A stretch of 64,000 nt of DNA from Arctopsyche grandis (lineage: Eukaryota; Arthropoda; Insecta; Trichoptera; Hydropsychidae): contig NC_135366.1 of NCBI RefSeq assembly GCF_051622035.1, positions 11,117,501 through 11,181,500 of the forward strand, given 5' to 3'. Position 1 is the first letter of the stretch, and the number at the start of each line of letters is the position of its first letter. Below the pieces are notes generated by a model. That model worked only from the letters and a program-made list of their open reading frames with translations. It was not told the DNA's origin and did no database searches. The translations under genes and the position numbers were made by a program. Of this stretch, positions 51,101 through 60,710 are shown in pieces.

Positions 51101-52505
51101 TTTATTTAATTCCAATCAGTTGTAAATACTACCTCGATAACTACAGCACTTTCATTTGAAAAATAGTCTTCAAATAATTTAATATTGATAGTAGCTGACA
51201 TCAAGACCAACTTCAAATCATGTCTGGTTTGTATCAAACATTTGAGAATACCGAGTAGAAAGTCTCCGTGAAGATGCCGTTCGTGAATTTCATCCAAAAT
51301 TATTACATCATAGTTTGAAAGTGAAGATTCTGAAGCAACCTACACAAATGCATACAATCATAAGAAAATAAACAATTGCTCGTAGACTTATTTCAATAAA
51401 TATACATATATTGTATATCTGTACCTGTCTTAAGAGTAGTCCTTCTGTTATGAAACAAATTTTAGTTCCCTGATTTCTATTCTTTTCGAATCTGATCTGA
51501 TAACCGACATCTGTTCCATATTTACACATATTCTCATAAGACACTCGTTTGGCAAGTGAAATACAAGCTATTCGCCTCGGTTGAGTACAAGCTGAAAGTT
51601 TATATGTTAAATTTAATGTGCACTAAAAATTATTTTATATTATTGATACAAAAATTATCCTAGTTACCAATACTGTTGAAACCAGCTTCGCTTAAATACT
51701 GCGGAACTTGAGTTGATTTACCGCATCCCGTATCACCGGCAATAATAACAACCCTCTCATTCTTCACAGTTTCGATAATCTTATCCCTATAAATAATACA
51801 TTAATTAACAAATTGATCAAGGTATGTCTATAAAAATAATAACTATGCCTACTTATATTCAGCAACCGGTAACTCCGATTGTGCTTTTCTTAACTTCTTC
51901 AATACATTGAATTTTTCCTTATTTTTAAAATCCATATACAGCAATAATACATCAACGAATTGACTAATAATATCTCTAGTGAGACGTCTTTTCTTGTAAT
52001 CATAATCTTCATCATACGGTGGAATTCTCGAATACAAATCATCCACAGTTGATTTCAATGAAATGTTGACGCAGTATAATTTATTGTGCACGATTGGTAA
52101 ACCTGCACCGTTTAATTTATCCTCGTCTTTAACCGAAGGTTGCAATACGGGTTTTTTATTCTTCTTCAAAACCGACTCGTACTTGTTGAGGAACTGCCAA
52201 AAATCATTCACATCCAAAACAAGCTTGTCGTCGTCATTATCAGCAAATATAAGCCGATTGAAATCACCTTTATAATCAGTGAAACTAAAGTCGACCAACT
52301 GCTCTGAAGAAACATTAGGTTTATCCTTTTTAAGCTCTTTGCTGGAGCTTGATGGCTGTCCACTCGGCGGATTATTGTGACTTTTCTTATGCTTGTGGTG
52401 AGACTTTGGTGATGGACTTTTACGCTTTCGTCGGTTTTTATCGTCATCATTGCCACTTCGCGATCGGCTACGCTTCCTTTTGTGATGCTTCGAATCTTTG
52501 CCCAT
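43179..52505 (-). CDS. DHX34: DHX34-family DEAH-box RNA helicase, 19 exons
   Basis: ATP-dependent RNA helicase of the DHX34 family, known from other animals as a nonsense-mediated decay factor that contacts UPF1 and SMG1. Exons (minus strand): 52505-51853, 51786-51668, 51591-51425, 51339-51133, 51061-50932, 50131-49983, 49903-49796, 48898-48793, 48414-48209, 48068-47874, 47789-47559, 47482-47385, 45299-45137, 44984-44868, 44710-44532, 44231-44121, 44047-43926, 43839-43545, 43473-43179. All have GT/AG borders and matching phases and give 1216 residues (human about 1140). The Lys/Arg/Ser-rich N terminus is followed by motif [10 protein letters not shown] (235-243), Ia TQPRRIA (260-266), DEIH (329-332), SAT (361-363), V TNIAET (491-496) and [10 protein letters not shown] (538-545). 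WH/HA2/OB-like regions follow. The C terminus has two zinc-finger-like C-x2-C-x13-H-x3/4-C units (1140-1162 and 1193-1214). Two introns are swollen by transposons. The gene looks intact. Confidence 0.95.
45056..45106. repeat. (TA)n in a DHX34 intron
   Basis: About 50 bp of TA repeats in the intron between exons 13 and 14. Confidence 0.95.
45835..46793 (-). mobile_element. piggyBac-like element remnant in DHX34 intron 12
   Basis: 959 bp with inverted ends CCCTTTGACTGCTAC and CCCTTTGGCTGCTAC (right end, reverse complement), each bordered by TTAA (45831-45834 and 46794-46797). These are hallmark features of piggyBac. Only the start of a transposase-like frame remains (46233-46006). It explains most of the 2.1-kb length of this intron. 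Confidence 0.88.
46006..46233 (-). pseudogene. piggyBac transposase N-terminal fragment
   Basis: 75 residues: [18 protein letters not shown], then [10 protein letters not shown] and a run of Asp/Glu. Acidic Ser/Asp-rich N termini of this kind are usual for piggyBac transposases. The DDD catalytic domain is missing. Confidence 0.65.
48960..49536 (-). pseudogene. RTE LINE 3' fragment in DHX34 intron 7
   Basis: Same strand as the host gene. It starts at a (TCA)n tail (48964-48976) and reads back through the C-terminal RTE domain to the region of the FADD motif near 49530, with deletions (for example around 49300, where the VFKSKMPLCLKK region is missing). It matches the element at 8222-11216. 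Confidence 0.9.
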
Positions 52506-52918
52506 TATTTTATATCGAAATTTATATTCGAATATTGAATGGTGTTAGGAGAGGTTATGAATTATTGTTAGTTCTCATGTTACACTAAAGTAACTGCTTT
52601 CCATTTATCTCACATTTTTTCATAAATCAACGTTGGTTTCACTGTAATTAATGCTTAACGCAAAAAAAATGACTTGCCGAATGAACCGGCATGTTTACAT
52701 CACTGACAGTATAGATGACTGCCTTGCCGACATGTAAATTGTGACAATTTTGATCATAAACCGCAAATTCATAGCCATTATATGTACAATGTACATTTAA
52801 AATCTCATCTCTAAATGCATATTTGAATGTTTCTTACTGAAAATTTGTCAGAATAAAAATGGATAAAACCACAAAACTTCAAAACTAAATTAAATTTGTT
52901 CGAGTGTGAAATGTATGC
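52506..52918. other. 5' flank of the DHX34 gene
   Basis: Probable promoter and 5' UTR of the helicase. No TATA box or divergent gene is visible. Confidence 0.4.
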
Positions 52919-52926
52919 GTTATATA

Positions 52927-53504
52927 CATAGATATATAATACATAGATGGGCCCTGACCAGTGCTGGTTTTAGGGGGGGGCTGGGTCGGGTGGTGCCCGA
53001 GGGCGCCAAATAAATTAGGGCGCCACACGATGCGCCAAAAGCGCTCTAAAATTTAAAATTAGAGCGCCAAAAGCCATACAAAATTTTAGATTAGAGCGCT
53101 TAAGGCGAAATTGTTTTCTAAGAGTGCTTAGAAAAAATTGCCCGAGGGCGCCATTGGGTGTAAGGCCGGCACTGGCCCTGACGCCTGCTTTTGGTCGGGG
53201 ATCTTGTCGTCACTAACTGAGGGGTGCGGGGGGTTTAACTACCAGGGAAGTTGGGAAAAAAAAAGGTTTATTTTCCTACAACGCAGCGGTCGTCGGTTTT
53301 TTCACCACTTCCCCGCTAGTCAAACCCCCCGCACCCCTCAGTTAGTGACAACAAGATCTCCGCAATATCTATGCAATATCGACCTTCCGACTTAGAAGCT
53401 AACTAGTTACTGAGAGAAAGTGTGCATGCGCCATGTATGTTGCATGCGCCAACAGGGAGACTGGCATAAAACGTGAGGGCGTATCTATGTATTATACATC
53501 TATG
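52927..53504. mobile_element. hAT-type MITE (copy B) with a nested MITE
   Basis: Ends CATAGATATATAATACATAG and CATAGATGTATAATACATAG (right end, reverse complement), with a perfect 8-bp duplication GTTATATA (52919-52926 and 53505-53512). Internally two long arms containing CCCCTCAGTTAGTGAC are inverted around 53255-53315. It is the inverse orientation of copy A (16751-17000) and carries a second MITE at 52959-53174. Confidence 0.92.
52959..53174. mobile_element. Second hAT-type MITE nested in the first
   Basis: 216 bp, ends CAGTGCTGG and CAGTGCCGG (right end, reverse complement), with a perfect 8-bp duplication GCCCTGAC (52951-52958 and 53175-53182). The inside has paired GAGGGCGCCA words (near 52999 and 53144) and AGAGCGC repeats. 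The terminus type matches common non-autonomous hAT families. Confidence 0.92.
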
Positions 53505-53512
53505 GTTATATA

Positions 53513-54423
53513 CATATATATAAGTTGACCATTTTTTTCAAATTTAAAACCAAGACATTTAAATCAGACCAGTCAACGTAAGTAATAGTCGTTTTCGTAA
53601 GAACAAAAATATTGCGGAATATACTAATCGTTATTCTCTTAACCTTTCCCATACGGTGCTAAAAAATTACACGTGCACCTATGGTGTCGACAGAATACAA
53701 AATAAATGTAGGCATTTCTTTCATTTATACCATATATTATCAAATTAATTTTGCGAAAAAAATTATTTTTGATAAGTTACGGTAAAATCAAACTAAAATA
53801 TATCGATAAAATTGATTTAAGACTGGTTTATGTATCTTAAACTCGGTAGCATGCTGTGAAAATCTCTCTGTTCTTATTGCACAGCCTTGGAGCGAAATCA
53901 CACAGAGAGGCACGTGGCACGTATTTCTTTTTATTAGATGAAAAAAATGCTTGAAAAAAACCCAAGCATGCCTAGCCATTCCTGAGGTACGCAGTCCCAA
54001 AAATCACTCCCTCGAGTGTTTTCAGTGATATTTTGTCCTTGTATTGCTATTAATAAGCTTGACAGTGATTAATAACAGCTAATCCCATATTTAAAGAAAT
54101 GTAGGAAAAACTTGTAGAAATAATAAGATCGTACGAATTAACAATGAACTTAAGATCGTATGAATTAACAATGAACGCTCTTTCTTGACTGGAAGCCATG
54201 AAGACGTGCCGTGTCGTTCATTTGAATGTGTTTACATGTGCGCAAGTAGGATACAAGGGAACTAGGAGATATCACACCAAATCCCTTTGAATCCTGCTCG
54301 AGCACATGTAAATAAGCCTGTGCGATAAAAACATTGATATTTCCACGGCACGCCAATGTAAGCTGTTTTACCAGACCATTGTCCAAAACAATTATTTTTG
54401 AACTGGCAAAACCAGTATGAATG
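53513..54423. other. Intergenic DNA
   Basis: Unique-looking, with short open frames and no recognisable gene. A direct repeat (ATTAACAATGAAC) lies at 54136-54176. Confidence 0.45.
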
Positions 54424-54431
54424 GTTACTTC

Positions 54432-54668
54432 CAGTGGCGGCTCGTCTATATGGGCTGGTATTTTTGTCGTTCATTATTGGCTTTGCCGCCTTCCCCATGT
54501 ATTCTAATAAATAAATATGGTATGTGGGCTGCGGGCCTACTAGTTTAGTACATATATATGCTATTTTTGTTTGCATTTGATCACCAGTATGATCAATGAG
54601 CTACTGCAGCCCGATTCATCATCATCCCCCCCCCCCCCCCCACTGGGAATTCTCGCGAGCCGCTACTG
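54432..54668. mobile_element. hAT-type MITE, third family
   Basis: 237 bp with ends CAGTGGCGGCTCG and CAGTAGCGGCTCG (right end, reverse complement), flanked by GTTACTTC (54424-54431) and GCTACTTC (54669-54676), seven of eight matching. A C run of about 18 lies at 54624-54643. Confidence 0.88.
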
Positions 54669-54903
54669 GCTACTTCATATAAGTCCGAAAATATTTGAAA
54701 GACATTATATACATACTTAGTAATGTCATAATTCTTTTTTTTTTCATTTTAAAATTCAAGTACCTGCTCTCTAATTGTTTTGATATGGCCAACGGCTGTA
54801 ATGTTGTCCATATATTACAATTTTAATTTCAAAATAATAAATTAACAAATGAATAATGATTCGGATACGAAATACTATATATAAAAACGGACTGTCGCTA
54901 AAT

Positions 54904-54970
54904 ATATTTGTATATTTGTATATTTGTATATTTGTATATTTGTATATTTGTATATTTGTATATTTGTATG
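54904..54970. repeat. 8-bp tandem repeat (GTATATTT)n
   Basis: About eight units, the first internal array of the Helitron. Confidence 0.93.
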
Positions 54971-55009
54971 TGACGGACGATCAACCATCAACCAGTATGG
55001 GGAACAAAT

Positions 55010-55478
55010 TTTTTTTTTTTTCATATTTTTCAGTTTTTTAATTTTTTTCATTTTTTCAGTTTTTTCATTTTTTTCATTTTTTCAGTTTTTTCATTTTTTT
55101 CATTTTTTTCATTTTTTCAGTTATTTCATTTTTTTCATTTTTTCAGTTTTTTCATTTTTTTCATTTTTTTCATTTTTTCAGTTTTTTCATTTTTTTCATT
55201 TTTTCAGTTTTTTCATTTTTTTCATTTTTTTCATTTTTTCAGTTTTTTCATTTTTTTCATTTTTTTCATTTTTTCAGTTTTTTCATTTTTTTCATTTTTT
55301 TCATTTTTTCAGTTTTTTCATTTTTTTCATTTTTTCAGTTTTTTCATTTTTTTCATTTTTTCAGTTTTTTCATTTTTTTCATTTTTTTCATTTTTTTCAT
55401 TTTTTCAGTTTTTTCATTTTTTTCATTTTTTCAGTTTTTCATTTTTTTCATTTTTTTCATTTTTTCAGTTTTTTCATT
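55010..55478 (+). repeat. T-rich minisatellite (TTTTTTCA/TTTTTTCAG)
   Basis: Higher-order unit of about 26 to 35 bp made of TTTTTTCAT steps and one TTTTTTCAG. I count 15 CAG ends. It is open in frame (Phe/His/Gln) only because of the repeat. Confidence 0.95.
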
Positions 55479-55482
55479 GCCG

Positions 55483-55930
55483 GGGGCGCTGGCGGCGCTG
55501 GGGGCGAAGCCCCCGGGGTGCCAAAGGCATCGGGGCGCTGGGGGCGCCGGAGGCGTCGGCGGCGCTGGGGGCGAAGCCCACGGGATGCCGAAGGCATCGG
55601 GGACGCTGGGGGCGAAGCCCCCGGGGTGCCGAAGGCATCGGGGGGGCTGGGGGCGACGGGATGCCGAAGGCATCGGGGACGCTGGGGGCGAAGCCCCCGG
55701 GGTGCCGAAGGCATCGGGGGGGCTGGGGGCGCCGGAGGCGTCGGCGGCGCTGGGGGCGAAGCCCCCGGGGTGCCGAAGGCATCGGGGGTGCTGGGGGCGC
55801 CGGAGGCGTCGGCGGCGCTGGGGGCGAAGCCCCCGGGGTGCCGAAGGCGTCGGGGGCGCCGGAGGCGTCGGCGGCGCTGGGGCCGAAGGCCCCGGAGCGA
55901 CGGAGGCATCGGGGGCAAAGGCGTCAGGAG
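55483..55930. repeat. GC-rich hairpin minisatellite
   Basis: Alternating units of about 42 bp (GCTGGGGGCGAAGCCCCC then GGGGTGCCGAAGGCATCGGG) and about 24 bp (GGGGGCGCCGGAGGCGTCGG). Almost every segment is a hairpin with a GAA or GGA loop. The GC content is far above the rest of the window. Long open frames on both strands (Gly/Ala/Arg or Pro/Arg-rich) follow from the lack of stops and are not called genes. Confidence 0.95.
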
Positions 55931-56092
55931 GTCGGCGATGCACAAAACGTAGTTCGTAATTCGTAATCACTTCGTAATTCGTGCATCAATTTCTTTCCGA
56001 AACCAGTCGATTCAATATCTTTAACTTTATTTTTATTCGAGTTTCAATTCCTTTTCGAAACCACCCGTTGAAATCAACGGGTCCAACACTAG

Positions 56093-56559
56093 TTTCTTAT
56101 ATTATTTTACTATTTCATTATCTTGTGTAACAGTGGCGACTCGGAAAATAAATTTTTAGTTTTTGAACATGTATCAATACATTACTCGTCAATCGTGTTT
56201 TCGTACAAAATCGGTTCGAGTGTTTGTGCTACAGTTTCTAAAGAAGATCTGCCACTGAGACGGAACATTTAAGTCGTGCAAATTGACAATCGATTTTGCA
56301 TAGAAAGGTGAGTGCAAAAAAATCAATATAGATTATCGATGATGATTTCACCGATGAAATAACAATCTTTTATTTTTTTTCAGCATCCAGCAAAGGTTTG
56401 TGACTTGAAATCAACTGAAATAACACGAAGAGTATTTTCAAAATTTGACAAAAATGATTAACTTTTATGAATGCAGATGTCTCTACATAAAAATAAGCAT
56501 ATAAGTTTTTAAATTTTTCTATAGATGACTCAATATATATATTTTCAATTGTTTACTTA
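56093..56559. other. AT-rich intergenic DNA
   Basis: No gene or transposon end recognised. Confidence 0.5.
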
Positions 56560-56567
56560 TTATTTAT

Positions 56568-57424
56568 CAAGAAACCCGAACCCGAACCGTACTGAAAATC
56601 GAGATAACCGTTATTTTTGCCTAAACGAAAACCGAAATCAAACCGATATTTTTTTCGGCTCGGTAAAATTAATATATATACTTTGGAAGTTATATAATTA
56701 ATGGACAAACATACAGGAATGTATATTAAAAATATGTTTAAAATTATAAAAAAATATCGATATCAAGAAAAAATCTACTTTTTTACAACAGATAATGTAG
56801 GTAATATGATCAAATTATCAACTTGTTATAAACCAAAATAGAAGAAGAAAACCGGAATATTAATTATTAAAAAACATTATGAAGCAAATAGGCTACCTTC
56901 CATTGAGAACTGTTCTTTCCCTCATTTTATCGGAATAAAATGTGTCGCACATACTTAACAATTAGCAATCAAAGATTCTATTAACGATTCCGATTTAAAT
57001 ACGACTATATGTGGAGCTCGCGAGTTGTCATTATATATCATAGATATCAATGAACACATTATAAATTGGGTATTAAAAAGCAGGGACCCGAAGCGTTATT
57101 TTTTTCGTTTCGGTTTTCGGTTTGCAGTTCTCTTGTATTAAAACATTAGCAATTTGACAAATTTGATAATATCAGCTCCATTATCTGTTGTAATTGTAAC
57201 ACTTGTAACACAGTAGATTTATTTGATATCGATATTATATTTTTTAAAAGTTTCAAAAACACATTTTTAATTGACATTACTGTATGTTTGTCCATTAATC
57301 ATTCCCAAAGTATATATATTAATTTTACCGAACCGAAAAAACGAACTGAAAAGAATATCGGTACGGTTTCGGTTTTCGTTCCAGTACAAATAGTGGTTGA
57401 ATCGGTTTTCGGTTCGGGTCCCTG
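56568..57424. mobile_element. Decayed hAT element
   Basis: 857 bp with long inverted ends. The right end, reverse complement, is CAGGGACCCGAACCGAAAAC; the left is CAAGAAACCCGAACCCGAAC. Flanks TTATTTAT (56560-56567 and 57425-57432) match perfectly but are low in complexity. Inside, reading plus strand, are hAT transposase remnants TTDNVGNMIK (about 56788) and GIKCVAHT followed by a stop and QLAIKDSIND (about 56930-56995). A second terminus CAGGGACCCGAAGCG at about 57083 shows a further rearranged or nested end, with an inverted TTDNGADII copy at about 57175. Confidence 0.82.
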
Positions 57425-57645
57425 TTATTTATTATAGTAATTTATTTTTAGTTTAATCGCCGTTTCATAGATGGCACTGCATAAAATATTTTATTATTTT
57501 AATGCAAATTTAAATTACTGGAAATTTATATATGTATGTATGTAGATCATCTTTTCATTATTATTATAGGTACATATTTTCTTTTGCACGGAAAAACGTA
57601 ATTGTTATATGTAATTACGAACGTACACATTTTTATGTATATAAT

Positions 57646-58097
57646 GGTGGCACGACAAATCAGCGCAAACCAACTTAGCGCCGACCTTTCGGCGCAGACA
57701 ACTCAGCGCAACGACAACTCATCGGATGACAATTCAGCGCATGGACTATTCAGCGCAAAATCAATTTTTTCAATAAGTTTCAAATGTGTTTTCAAAAATA
57801 ATTACAGTATTGAAATTGTCGGTCATATCTTCATGATAATTTTATAAATGCGAATAAATTTATTTGATACCCTTTGTGCCCGGTTTAGAAACCCTTTAAA
57901 TTTATTCGCATTTATGAATTTATCATGTAGATATGACCGACAATTTCAATACAGTAATTATTTCTGAAAACGCATTTGAAAGTTATTGAAAAAATTGATT
58001 TTGCGCTGAATAGTCCATGCGCTGAATTGTCATCCGCTGAGTTGTCTGCGCCGAAAGGTCGACGCTAAGTTGGTTTGCGTTGAGATGTCGGTGCGCC
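57646..58097. mobile_element. 452-bp Mutator-like palindromic element
   Basis: Two arms of about 215 bp are inverted copies around a 30-bp centre (about 57865-57895). Ends GGTGGCACGACA and GGCGCACCGACA (right end, reverse complement). A perfect 9-bp duplication GTATATAAT flanks it (57637-57645 and 58098-58106), a length typical of Mutator-like elements. Each arm has a tandem of about seven degenerate ACAACTCAGCGCA motifs at 14 to 18 bp spacing. No transposase. Confidence 0.9.
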
Positions 58098-58106
58098 GTA
58101 TATAAT

Positions 58107-58625
58107 AAATAATAATAGATAGATAATTCAGTTAGGACAACACTTCCAAACATTTTTAAAGGACCTGAAGCCCATTAAAATTTTGTAGGGAAATTATTTT
58201 TCCCTTCGCTCCATAAACGATTCCCGGAGCGCACGGCGCGTTATCCCGTGGGAAAGTGCGGTTATGCTTTTTGTGTGAATAACAATATAATGCTGCAGAG
58301 TTGAGGCGTGGTAGCGTGTAACGAGATGTCCCGGCGCTATTAGAGGATAACGAGCCGGCCGGTACATATCGATCAGGGCTTGTGAAGGCGGGGGCCGCGG
58401 GGGCGAATTAAGGCTCGCAGGAGGGGGCGGGCGCCGCTTGACGGCCCCTGACGCCGACCCATAACTCACCGGAAGGCTGACGCTGCACCGCCGCAACCTA
58501 ATTACCACTACGGGACAGGGGTACTCAACCGGGCCAATCTCAGATTAGAGTGCCCCCCCCCCCTCCCCCCCAATCCGCGACACCGCGTTTGAGCACCCCT
58601 AATGGAGGACACACTTGACACACTT
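58107..58625. other. GC-rich block
   Basis: 58190-58620 is strongly GC- and CpG-rich (GGCGGGGGCCGCGGGGGCG, GGCGGGCGCCGC) and ends in a C-rich run (58552-58571). It is not tandem. Open frames on the minus strand have no recognisable domain. It could be a CpG-rich regulatory element. Confidence 0.45.
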
Positions 58626-58885
58626 GATACGAGGACACGCTTGAGCCAGTATTCGGTCGTGTGTGTGGATTTCATCTCATTTCGGCTAATCAGCTTTAAT
58701 TGGTTGGAGAATCGACGACTTTTCAAAATTTTCCTTAGAAAATTTTCTCGGCTTTTCCGAATCAGCCAAGTAAGTCAAAGTGAATTCGCTTGCTGAATTC
58801 GTGTATTTAGTATATGTATGTCGATATTGCATTAATGCATTTGGTTTTTCCCAATGAAAATATCTCATGACTCGTATTTTTTAAT

Positions 58886-59760
58886 GGTCAGGTATTATAA
58901 GAATTTCCCTTTTCGGTCAGTAAATTAATTAAGTTGTCAGTAATACATGAAAATAGTCAGTTGGTATTATAAATGGTTTGTATCCATTGATCAGTATGTT
59001 TGTGGTCAGTTAATAGATTATATGCTGTGTAAGTAATTTACATACATATGTATTAGTATTAATATTGAAATTGAATGGTCGATAATTTAATTCCGGTAAA
59101 AAAATATATGAACTATTAGAAAAGGGCTTCAAGCGAAATACGAAGATGATAATAATTTGTGACAGTATTAAATAAAATATTATTTGATAGTTTTAATAAA
59201 ATAATATGTACGGAAATTAAAATCAAAATTAGTCGTGATCAAGTAGAACAGTGGTGTTTTGGATGATTCCAAGATAATAATACATGTATTATAGAATCAG
59301 ACAATTCAGCATATATATGTATAGGTACATATGTATGTATGTATGTGGTTTTTCATAGGGTAAAGTATTGATTTTTACTGACCGTATATTGTTTTTTAGT
59401 GACCGTTTATTATTTTACTGGCCGTTTGTTATTTTTATTTAACATTTAATACATTTAATGAATACTTACTGAACAATTTGTGATTTAGTTACTGACCGTT
59501 TTAGCATTTAGTAACCGACCAAAAAATTTGTTGCAATTTTATGAAGGCAACAATTTAAGTGTTTAGCTCTTTTATATAAACGATCGGAAAATTTTGTGAC
59601 AATAGTGTTATATTGCCAAAATATTGATAATTAATCAAAAATTAAGGGTCAGTAGATCGATTATTGTTTTAAGTTTTTTTTGACAAATAGTCAAGCAGTC
59701 AGTGACCGATAATATAACTTGATGATGAAACGAAGTTACTGACCAAATAAATACCGACCC
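58886..59760. mobile_element. Probable TIR transposon rich in GGTCAGTAA motifs
   Basis: Left end GGTCAGGTATTAT (58886) and right end, reverse complement, GGGTCGGTATTTAT (59760) are similar. The left 120 bp contain GGTCAGTAA-type words in plus orientation (58886, 58915, 58937, 58954, 59004). The right 390 bp contain the inverse TTACTGACC type (59376, 59398, 59489, 59511, 59699, 59736). No target duplication was found and no transposase recognised. Confidence 0.55.
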
Positions 59761-60534
59761 TTTCATGAATGTTCTTTATGTTATGTATACTCAATAAACA
59801 AATTAAGTTCATTTGGCATTCCGGCATTATTGAATTATGTAAAGAGAAAATATCGATATTTCACATTCGTATGGTATTCATATCAGCGGTAAATATTTCA
59901 GTAATACAGTGGATTCGTTTGGTGCTTTAGGATTTTGGATTTTTTTTAGAAACGTAAATACCAGAGTTGCTATTTTACAAGGATTCGTTTATGACATCCT
60001 TATCACCGTTCCTTGTACGTTTGCTTTGACATCATGATCTCCACTAAGAAACGAAACTATTCTTGATTCCAAATGGAATCAAGAATAATTTCGCTTAAGA
60101 ACATATTGTTTCAATGAGCTAAAAATCGATTGTTTAAAAATTTAACCATATTTCCATATCCCTGAATTGTTTAAAGAAAAAAATTAAACATATTTGTTGG
60201 GTGTACGTCGTATAATCATATTGCGAGGTTCATTTTGCACGGGTGAAAAAATTTAGAACGTGCCTGTAAAATTTTCCGTAAGAACGCGCGCATCTATAAA
60301 TCAAGCCTTATTAAAATTGAAACGTCACTGATATTGTACCGCATACTTTTTTTACTTTTAAACGTATAAAATAATCATTTCTTTTTGAAAAATATATGTA
60401 TGTAGATATATGTACATACATACATACACTAAAGCTGTCGAATCAATCTGTGATATTCGTTTCACGTAACATTTCGTTCGGTGGATGAGCGCATATGATT
60501 TGTGATTTTTGATTAATTTACCGGTGGGCGTAGT
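59761..60534. other. AT-rich intergenic DNA
   Basis: Contains an inverted repeat at 60052-60092: 14-bp perfect arms (TATTCTTGATTCCA and complement) around AA, extended by CGAAA/TTTCG after one mismatch. No gene. Confidence 0.5.
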
Positions 60535-60710
60535 GTGAGCAGCTGTCTATGGGGGAGGGATTGAGGACCCATTGTTAAGGCTCACCTGGCCCTTACCCCG
60601 AGGGCTACAGGGCCTCTGCGAAAGGTCGCATCTGCCTCTCGTCATTTACCCTCCTCAAGCGGAGGCTTAACATTTTCCACCGACAACGCCGAAGATGTGA
60701 CAGAGCGAGA
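60535..60710. other. GC-richer block of unknown nature
   Basis: GGCTCACCTGGCCCTTACCCC and GAGGGCTACAGGGCCTCTGC stand out, with CCTCCTCAAGCGGAGG forming a short hairpin near 60650. It is not coding in any frame of useful length and could be a structured RNA or a SINE remnant. Confidence 0.35.

Larger units (their letters stand above)
54861..56092 (+). mobile_element. Non-autonomous Helitron carrying satellite arrays
   Basis: The 3' end has the Helitron signature: a hairpin ACCCGTTG-AAAT-CAACGGGT (56063-56082), six bases, then CTAG (56089-56092) followed by T. The 5' end is placed at TC (54861), before an ACTATATATAAAAACGG segment; it is preceded by T rather than A, so this border is uncertain. 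Inside are three arrays in a row: an 8-bp repeat, a TTTTTTCA-type repeat and a very GC-rich hairpin repeat. No Rep/helicase is present. Confidence 0.75.

Noticed and set aside
54924..55952. 342-codon frame with Phe/His repeats then Gly/Ala/Arg
   Set aside because: It spans three tandem arrays; no non-repeat coding sequence and no homology recognised.
55431..55970. Pro/Arg/Ala-rich frames of 100-180 codons on the minus strand
   Set aside because: Stop codons are rare in GC-rich repeats; several overlapping frames are open at once.
57083..57424. A separate complete hAT element with both ends
   Set aside because: The sequence left of 57083 does not match the right-hand TTATTTAT duplication, so the right end pairs with 56568.
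58194..58508. 104-codon minus-strand frame in the GC block
   Set aside because: Open frames are expected in this composition; no motif seen.
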